Shown piece by piece: positions 8,104 to 17,500 of a stretch of DNA of 39,915 nucleotides. Position 1 is the first letter of the stretch. The number at the start of each line of letters is the position of its first letter. The translations under genes were made by a program, and so were the position numbers. The stretch comes from DASYYE01 sp035946955 (GTDB lineage Bacteria; Actinomycetota; Actinomycetes; Streptosporangiales; Streptosporangiaceae): positions 1 to 39,915 of the forward strand of contig DASYYE010000152.1 of the NCBI GenBank assembly GCA_035946955.1. Reading direction: 5' to 3'. The notes under the pieces are model-generated. The model made no database searches and was not told the DNA's origin. It saw only the letters and a list, made by a program, of their open reading frames with translations.

Positions 8104-8541
8104 TCACCAATTCGGATCAGGGGGTACGTCCCCAAACGGCACCGACCAGTAGCCGCCGCTCCCATTTGGCCAGTGCACGGTGAGAATACGACCTTTACCA
8201 AGTAGAGGGTCCAGCGCATCCATACATCCGAGGATGGCGGCCGGACATGGGCCCCCCGGATGGTTTATGACCAAATCCGCCTCGTTAATGTTGTCGCGCA
8301 GCATAATGGCGACGAATTTCTGCTCAACGTGATCGGCGTTAACTGAAGTCGAAGAACCTTGCAACAGGCCTGCTTCGTTAAGCCTGCCGTTAACAATCGA
8401 TATCAAGTCGGCATCGGCCACCCTCTGACCGCTCCTCAAATCATATGTACGACCATCTGCAGCCATACCGCGCCCGCGCGTTTCACCATTTTCCACAAAT
8501 TGAGGAAGCGAGGCCCCCTCTTTGGCCGCGTCGAAGCAACT
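8104..8541 (-). other. SCP1.201/DddA-like cytosine deaminase toxin domain
   Basis: This is the C-terminal 145 residues of the giant protein. It shows the zinc-deaminase signature HVE (His3513, Glu3515) and, downstream, PC-x6-C (Cys3541, Cys3548). It then has a RILTVHWPNG strand like the LTV-x-x-P-x-G end of SCP1.201-like deaminases. Compared from memory with DddA of Burkholderia cenocepacia (HVEGQSALFMRDNG... ending MTVVPPEG), the order and spacing agree, except that the two cysteines are six residues apart, as in many actinobacterial members, rather than two. Known members deaminate cytosine in double- or single-stranded DNA; which substrate applies here cannot be read from sequence. Confidence 0.85.
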
Positions 8542-11500
8542 GTCATTGTGAACGACTACCGAAGTATTTCCAGCAACTACGTAGAACGCGTGGAGAGTAG
8601 CTACGGTGAGATCCCACATCCAGCCTGCGTGAGTCTTGGGGGTATAGCCGCCAACGGCCTTGGCCACACCACCGGCGGGCGTACGCAGGTAGGCACCGTA
8701 GTGGAGGGCGGCGGCCTTTACCCATCGGTGACTGCCTCCGTCCCAGAAGAGGTGGCTCCGTGTCGTGTCAATGACCGCAGTCCGACGCCCAGCCTCGACT
8801 TCAAGGTTGTACAGGTCCGAGTCGTAGTGGATCAGAACTCTTGAGACAGCCTCCGCTGAGGTTCTCCCTGTCTTGACGTTGGTGGCCAGAACCTTGTCGC
8901 CTAGCTTCAAGTGGCTGATGGAGACGGCGGCACCAGTAGCGAGCAGAACCTTGGTGCCGGCGGCGAAACTCTGCCCGCCACAAGACACCGCCTCGTTGGT
9001 GCTGGTGGTGGCATCGGTTGTACCGGTGGCTGCGTCCGTTGTGCTGGTAGTTGCGTCGGTTGTGCTGGTGGTCGCATCTGTCGTGCTAGTAGTTGCGTCG
9101 GTGGTGGTCGAGGTTGCGTCGGTGAGGCCGGATGTCGCGTCGGTGGTAGTGGTATCGAGGGTGTTGGTGAGGGCGTCGGTGCCGGCGCTGGCGGCGTCGT
9201 CGGTGATGGCGGGGCCGAGGCGGGACATGACGTTGTCGATCACTGGACCGATCAACTTGCTGCCGAACGTGCTGATCAGCTTGCCGCCGAGCTCGCCGAG
9301 GACGGCACCCGCCGCACCTGTGAGCGCACCGATGCCCACTGCTACGCCGAAGCCGCCCAGCGACTGCTTGTTCATCGGGGTGGACATCGAGTAGCTGACC
9401 GCGTTGCCGACAGCGCCGGCCAGCGCGGCGCAGCCGACTGAGGCTACGCCGAAGGTCTCCACGTCGAGCACGGCATTGCAGCCGATGAAGACCGCGGTGC
9501 CAGCGGCGAACGAGGCGATGTCCGCCCGGTGGGCACTGATCCACTGGCCGGCCGAGTGGGCGACCTGCTTCACAGCCTGGTAGCTCTGATACGCGACGTG
9601 AAGGGTGGTCTGGAGCCAGGCTGGTCCCGCTTGCCCGTTGTACACCTTGTGGACGTATTGAATGGTCTGGTTAACGACCTGGTTAACGTGCTGGCCGAAT
9701 GGGCTGGAGTTCCAGGCGTCCTGGACTTGGGTGATCACCTGCTGGATATTGTGGATCGCCGTGCTCACCACACTCCTGGCCAACGGGACGAGGATGTTGT
9801 TGGCTCCCCAGTTGATCTCCTGTTGGGTTACGGGGTCCAACCGCCCACCGAAGTCGTGCCACAAGGTGCTCCCGGTGCTGTAGGCCCAGTTGAATGCCGA
9901 CTCGCCCAAACTGGCTACGTCGCAGCCCAAGTCGAACCAGGCGCAGGTGCCGAGCGGGTCGTAGGCGGTGAGCGGGTTGTCGTCGCCGTAGGCGAACGTG
10001 TTCGCGGTGACCGAGTTCGGGATCGGGCTGTTCGACGCCGCGTCACGGCTGGTGAACTGGCCGGTGCCAGGGCTGTACCAGCGCGAGCCCATGTTGACCT
10101 TTCCCGTCGATGGGTCGGTCCAGCCGGACTGATAGCCGAGGTTCCCGGCCATGCCCGTCCCCGCCGTCACGTTGCCGAACGGATCAAAGGTCTGTGACCC
10201 GGCCAGCGTCGTCCCGGTGGCGGTGAACTCCGCGACCACGTCCCGGTGCTGGTCGGTGAAGGCCAGGACTGAGTTGCCGCCGGAGGAGATCCCGACGATG
10301 CCTCCCGAGGGGTCGCGGCTATAGGTGGCGGTGCCGTCGGAGGCGACGTCGTTCGACATCCCCGAGTAGGACATCGTGTGGCCGGAGGCGGCCAGCACCC
10401 GGCCGAGCGCGTCGTAGCTGTAGGTCTGCTGGCCGTCGGTGACCACCTGGTTGAACGCGTCCGAGGTGGACTGGTTCGTGACGCCGGTAGCCGAGGTGAC
10501 CGACGAGAGCGTGCCGCGGGCCGTGTAGCTGTAGCTCATGCCGCCAGCCGAGGTCAGCTCGTCCCGCGCGTCGTAGGAGTAGCTCTGCGACCCGACCTGG
10601 GTCCGGTTGCCGTTGGCGTCGTAGCCGTAGGTCGCCGTGGTGGTGCCGTTGTTCCACGAGGTGAGCCGGTTGGCCTCGTCGTAGTTGTAGGTGTTCGTCG
10701 ACGTCCCAGCGACCCCGGCCGTGGTCTTGGACGTCTCGTCGCCGTTGGCGTTGTAGCCGTAGTTGATCGACGCCAGGGTCTGCCCGGAGGCCGAGGTGAG
10801 TGTGTCCCCGGTCAGCTCGTGCAGGCTGTTGTATCCGAGGGCCTGGCTCGCGCCTGCGGCACCGTACTGGACCGAGCTGACCTGCGAGAGGGTGTTGTAA
10901 CCGTAGGTCAGCGCCGTGCCGGTCAGCGGATCGGCGACTGTGGAGAGACGCCCGGCCGCGTCGTAGGTGTATGAGGCCGTACCAGCGGTGTCGGTGCGGG
11001 AGGCCATCTGCCCGTCGGCGTTGTAGGTGAACGACGTCGTCCCGGACGACCCGGATGCGGACAGCAGCAGCCCACGGTCGTCATAGGTGAAGCTGTCCGA
11101 AGAACCCGAAGACGTGCTCGCAGAGGTCAGGTTCCCCACCGCGTCATAGCCGAACGACCGTGCAGCGGTCGGCGCGTCCGCGCCGCTCCCCGACTGGCCG
11201 GTGAGCCGTCCCAACGCGTCGTAGCTGTTGGTCACGGTCACCCCACCAGGTGAGGTCTTCGACGCGACCTGGCCGTCGGCGTTGTAGACAACGGTGAACG
11301 TCCGGTCGGCCAGGTTCGGGTATGCCGACGTGGCCGGCACGGTCGTGGACTCGCGCAGGTTCCACGGGTTGTAGGTGTAGATGGTGTTGTTGCCGTTGCC
11401 GTTGGTGTAACGGGTCATGTTGCCCGCCGCGTCGTAGCCGAACGACGTGGTGATCGACGACGAGGCGCTAACGGGCTGGGTCTCCGACCTGAGCAGGCTG

Positions 11501-14500
11501 GTCGCGTCGTAGGTGAACGTGGCGGTGTTGCCCATGGCGTCGGTCGCCGACGTCATGTTGCCGTTCGCGTCATAGGTGGCCGACGTGGTCCGCACGATGT
11601 CGCCCAGGGAGTCCGACTGATAGGACTGCACCACGTTCCCGGCCTCGTCATACACCTGGTGTGAGCTGGTGCCGTCGGGCAGAGTCACCGTGGTCCGGCG
11701 GCCGAGCAGGTCATACCCGTATGTGGTGACGTTGCCGGCCCCATCGGTCATCCTGGTCCGCTCGCCGGCCGCGTCGTAGGCGTAGGAGGTGGTCACTCCG
11801 GCCGGTGTGGTCACCGACGACAGCAGGCCCGGCGTGTCGTTGTACTGGTACGCCGTGGTGTACGCGGCCTGCGACGGGGACCGCTCCACCTGTGTGGTGG
11901 TCACCTTCCTGCCCAGGTAGTCGTAGGTGGCGGCGTTCTCCGCACCAGCCGGGTTCGTTGCAGACAGGAGGTCGCCGTTGGTGTCGTAGGTGTAGTGGCT
12001 GACCCCGCCCATGGGGTTGGTCACGCTGGCGGTGTCGCCGAGCTGGTCGTAGCCGTAGGTGGTCTGGTTTCCCAGCGGGTCTGTGGTGGATACCACCTGC
12101 CCGAGGCCGTTGTAGGCGGTGCTTGACGTCGCGGTGATGGGCGACGAGGAGCCGGGCGGGGTGTAGGACGGCAGCGTCTTGGTGACCGGGCGGCCGTCGG
12201 CGTCGTATCCCACCGTGGTGACGTTGCCGTTCGGGTCTTCGGTGGTGACCTTGTCACCGAACGTGTCGTACCCGTAGGTCGTCACCGGGACCGCGGTGAC
12301 GGGGTTTCCGCCACGCACCTCGGTGCTGACGGCTGGCTGTGTCACCTCGGCGAGCTTCCCGGCCTCGTCGTTCTGGTAGTAGGTGGTGTTGCCGTTGGGA
12401 TCGGTCATCGAGGTGGGCAGGCCACGCTGGTCGAGCGCCCAGGTGGTGGTCAGCGACTTGGCGTTGAGTGGGCCACCGGTCCTGCCCTGTGAGTACAGGC
12501 GGGCGACGTCGTCCGCGGTCAGCGCCCTCTGGTACACCTGGACACCGGCGACCTGGCCGTTGAATACCTGGGACGCGGCGCCGCCCGCGGTCTGCATGCC
12601 GCCGATGGTGAGCGGGCCCTTGCCGGTCCACGGGCCGACAGGATCGGTGCCCGTCGCCACGAGCGAGCCGTTGACGTACAAGCTGATCGTGTTGGAGACG
12701 ACTGAGTACACACCGACCAGGTGCGTCCAGGTGTTCAGCGTCGGCGCCGCAGACGTGTGTGCCGAGTAGTACACCGGGTTGGCAGAGTCTGAGCCGGGCA
12801 GCGTGAACGCCCAGCCGCCGTACCCGCCCGAATACTGCAACTGGAACGACCCCATGTTGACGCCGCCCTGAGAAACCGCGTCAAAGCCCTGGCTCGTAGA
12901 AGTGGAAGCCAGGTTGACCCAGGCGGAGACCGAGAAGGAGATGGCCGAGTCCAGCGCGGGCCCTGAGGTTGCGAGCAGGCCGCTGTGGCCATTGAAGCTG
13001 GCAGCGCCGGATGCCCAGGTGGCGCCGGGGGACATGAACGCTGTATTGCCTGAGCCGGACCTGTCGACTGCGAAGGTGGGCGAGTAGTTCGCCGAGGTGA
13101 CGGCGCCGTCGGTCAGCGGCCACCAGCCCGCCGGGTTCGAGCCTTGTTCGTCGTGCACGCTCTGCGAGGTCCTGCGGCCCAGCGGGTCGTAGGTGTAGTC
13201 GGTGGCTGTGGCATTGCCATGAGGGTCTGTGCGCCGGACGTTGAGCACCTGGTCGGTAGGACTGTAGGCGTATGTCGTGGTCCGGTCAACACCCGTCGGG
13301 TCCAGGGTCGACGACGTCGTGCGGCCCGCGGCATCGATCACGTAGTCGGTCTCCGTGTACCCGTTGTTGGTGACCCTCTTGACGAGGTTGCCCGCCTGGT
13401 CGTAGGAGTTGGACTGCTGCACGAACGACTGCCCGGATGCCGGGTTCTTCCGGGTCACCGAGGCCAGCAGCCCGTTGTCCGTGTAGGTGTAGGCGGTCAC
13501 GTCCCCCATCGAGTCGGTGACCGATGCGAGCCTGCCCGCCGGGTCATACGCGCGGGATTCCTCAACCAGGTTCACCGCGGGCAAGGGGTTCGCGGGGTCG
13601 CCCGTGTAGTTCACGAGCGTCTTGGTGAGCAGGTGCCCGTTCGGGTCATAGCTGTAGTCGGTCTCGTTGCCCGCCGGGTCGAACTCCTTGACCTTGTTGC
13701 CGTAGGCGTCGTACGCGTACTTGGTGACCGCGCCCATCGGGTCGGTGGCCGAGGTCTGCTCGTCGTTGCTGTTGTAGCCGTAGGTGGTGGTACGCGAACT
13801 GTCGCCGCCGGTCTGGTCGGCTACGGACACGCTGGTCAGGTTGCCGTCCGTGTTGTAGACGTTCGTGGTCTTGGCGGTGTGGATGGCGCCTGTGACGTGG
13901 TCGGTGACGCCGGGGTCGGTCTGGGTCAGCACCTGGTTCTGGCCGTTGTAGGTGTAGTGGGTGGTCAGGCCGTTCGGGTAGCTGTTGCTGACCACGGTCT
14001 TGGTGAGCACCCGGCCGAGCCCGTCGTAGGTGTACCTGGTCACCTCGCCCGCCGGGTCGGTGATCGTGGCCACGTCGCCGTCGGCGTAGTAGGAGAGGGT
14101 CTCGGTACCTCCGCCGGGTGAGGTCGCCGAGGCGAGCAGCCCGGCGGGAGCAGTGCCGGTGCCCGCGGCGGGTGTGCTGCTCGTGGTGTAGGTGAGCTTG
14201 GTGGTGCGCCCGTTCGGGAACCCAGCGACCGGCGGCGTGGTGAGCGCTATCTCATTGCCGTTGGTGTCGTAGGTGTAGCTGCTCTCGTAGGCCGGGTCCG
14301 TGGAACTGGCGGAGCGGCCGTCGCGCATGGTCAGCACGAGGTCGTTGCGGGGGTCGGGGGACAGCGTCGCCGACGTGTCGTCAGGGAAGTAGGTGTAGTA
14401 GTCCGTGGAGCACTTGTTGGCCGCCTGGTCCTGGCAGGTCGTCTGGGAGACGATGTTCCCCCGCACGTCGTGCCCGGTGGTGGTCACGTTGCCGTCCGGG

Positions 14501-17500
14501 TCGGTGAGCGTGTCCAGGAAGCCGGAGGTGTCGTACCCGTAGCTGGTGGTGTTGCCCAGGCCGTCGGTCTCGGACAGGATCCGGTTCCCGAAGCGCGGGT
14601 CGTACCGGTAGGTCAGCGTCTTGCCGCCCGGGTCGGTGACGTTGACGGTCTCGACCGGTGCGGCCCCCGAGGACGACTTGTACGCCGTCCACTGCGTGGC
14701 CACCTGGGCGGCCGACAGTGCCGACCGGTAGAAGGCGACCTCGCCGATCGAGCCGTTGAAGTAGGTGGCGTAGCCGGTGTTGCCGTTCTGGTGCTGGTGC
14801 GGTTCGTCTGGCCAGTTGCCGCCGAGGAACCCGGTCCCCACATAGACGTAGGGCTGGCCGGTCACGCCCACCGCGATGTTCTGGGTGCCTATCAGGCTGC
14901 CGTCCAGGTACAGCGACTCGGTGTTGCCGGCCGCGGTCAGTACGGCATGGTGCCACTTGCCGTCGGTCACCGCGTTGGCTGACGACATCGGGGCGGAGAA
15001 GCCGTAGAACTCGCCTTGCAGCTTGCCGTCGCTGCCCACATACAGGCTGGGGACGTAGCCGCCGCTGACGCTGCCCTGGGAGATCGGCGCGGAGCCGGAA
15101 CCGAACAGCACGCCATTGTCCGAGGTGGTCTTGAACCAGAGCCCGACGCTCATATGGCTCTGGCCGTCCACCAGGTCGGGCAGGCTGACCGAAGAGCTGG
15201 TGCCGTTGAAGGACGCAGCGGTCTCGTCCTGGAACGGGCCGCCGACGCCGAGCGTGACGTTGGAGTACTGGCCGTACCCGCCGTTGACCTCGTCGTTGGC
15301 CTGTGTCGCGGAACCGGTGTCCCCCAGCCGCCAGTACCCCTCGGGCTGCGCGCCGAGCACCGCCGACCGGAAGACCTGGGAGGAACCGGCCACCGATGGG
15401 GCCCCGATGGACCACTGGCCGCCCGCCGCGTCCTGCACTGAGGTGACCCGGCCGGTCACGCTGTCGTAGTTCACCTGTGCCTGGGTGTTGCCCATCGGTG
15501 TGGTGAGGGTGTTGAGCAGGCCAGTGGAGGTGCGCCCGGCCGCGTAGAGCTGGGACGCCGTGGATGCGGTGAAGTAGTGGCTGTACATCGCCACGTCTGA
15601 GATGTCGCCGTTGAAGTAGGTGGCGTAGCCGGTGTTGCCGTTCTGGTGCTGGTGCGGTTCGTCTGGCCAGCCGCCGCCGAGGTAGCCGGCCCCCACGTAG
15701 ACGTCGGGCTGGCCGGTCGCCCCCACCTGGGTGTTCTGGCTGCCTTGCAGGTGGCCGTCCAGGTAGAGCGACTCGGTGTTGCCACCCGCGGTCAGCACGG
15801 CATAGTGCCAGTTGCCGTCGGCCACCGAGGTGGCCGATGAGATCGGCGTGGTGCTGCCCCAGAGCTCACCTTGCAGCTTGCCGTCGTTGCCCACATACAG
15901 GCTGGGGATGTAGCCACCGCTGACGGTGCCCTGCGTGATCGGCGCGGAGTTGGAGCTGAACAGCACGCCATTGTCCGACGTGGTCTTGAACCACATGGCC
16001 ACCGTCAGGTAGCCACCAGCCAGGTAGCTCGCATTGCTGGCGAGGCTCGCGGGCAGCGCCATGGTGGAGGAGGTGCCGTTGAACGAGGCCGCGGTCGAGG
16101 TGGACCCGGGCAGTGGGCCCGGCTGGCCGAGGGTCACGTTCGAGTAGGTGCCGTTGTACAGGCCCTCGTTGGCCGCGACCGAGTCGGCCGCGACCGTGCC
16201 CGAGGCCTCGTTCAGCCGCCAGTAGGCTGCGGGCCCGGCGTCGAGGACAGCGGTCGGGAAGTGCGAGCCGGTCGTGTACGAGTACTGGGTGCACGCAGTG
16301 GGCGAGGTCGGTGGGCAGACCCCGGACAGTTCGTCGCCGTTGTAGGTGTAGGCCCAGGTCAGTGCCGTGGTGGCGTCGCCGGGCGTGGCGGGGTCGGTGG
16401 TCACCGAGGTGACGTGCGGGCTCTGCGCCCCGGCTGGTGTCGTCCAGGCGAAGTGCAGGGCCCGGCCGGACACGTTGTTCTGGGCGGTGGTCAACTCGCC
16501 GCTGCTGTTGTAGCTGAACGTCTCGGTGCGCTTCATGAAGTCGGCGACCGAGGAGATCGCGAAGACATTACTCGCCGACATGGACTGGGAAAACGTGTAG
16601 GTCGTGCTGTTCTTGTCGGTGAGGGTGTATCCGCCGTGGTTCGCCAGGGCGGTGAGCGTGGCGAAGCGGCCCTGCGGCGGCGAGAAGGTGCCGTTGCTGT
16701 TCTTGCCGAACCCGACCTCGGACCCGTCCGGGTAGGTGATGACCACGCTGGTGACATTGCCGCTGGAGTCGTCTACCTCGGTGGCCTTCATGTCGAACAG
16801 GCTCGACCAGCCCGCACCGAACGCTCCGGTGGTGCGCTGGTCGAGGCTGTTGTAGTCACGCTGAACCGACAGTGACGGGCCCGCGGTCTGGACGTTCGCG
16901 TCGGTCGCCGAGGTCGTGTAGTTCCCGACACTCGGGTCGAACCCGTGACCGCCGTTGTTCTGCGACAGCGAGGACGTGATCAGCGGCTGCGGCACCACGG
17001 TGGTGAAGGAATTGACGGTCCTGGAATTGCTCCAGCTGTATCCGTCGAAGTCCTGGACCGACCAGAGATAACCCTGTGACCAGGACAGTTTCCCGGACGG
17101 GACCACCCAGTCAGGAGATGAGACCTTGCCCGAGTCGGCGACCACGGCACCCGAGGAGTTGTAGACGGTGAAGTCGTACTGCAGCGGGTCCGGCCAGTTG
17201 TCCGGGTCGTGGCCGCTGGCGATCAGCTCCGGGGTGAGCGTTGGCGAGGTGAGGTTGTCCGGCGGGTACATCGAGTCGATCTGCGGCGGCACGTCTCCTG
17301 TGTAGTTGAGCTGCAGGTACGGCGGGTTAGGGCCGTTGTCGGAGCTGAACTGCTTCCACGACACAACGCCGGTCTCGTCCGCGTAGACCGCCAGCCCATT
17401 GTTGGTGCCGCCGGTTGTCCACGAGTTGAACGTGTTAGTGGACAGGGGGACGGACATCCACGTCCCGCTGGTCTCGTCCCCGCCGTAGTTCTTACACGCC

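Noticed and set aside
9003..9132. CRISPR array
   Set aside because: The 21-bp repeats are contiguous with no spacers and encode an in-frame threonine-rich linker.
13144..14121. Long open frame on the plus strand opposite the toxin gene (325 codons)
   Set aside because: It is valine/glycine/arginine-rich and lies wholly antisense to a continuous, domain-rich coding region; GC-rich third positions create such open antisense frames.
14381..15415. 344-codon frame on the same strand as the toxin but in another phase
   Set aside because: Arginine-rich translation overlapping the real LamG and YD-repeat coding frame; no start signal and no recognisable domain.
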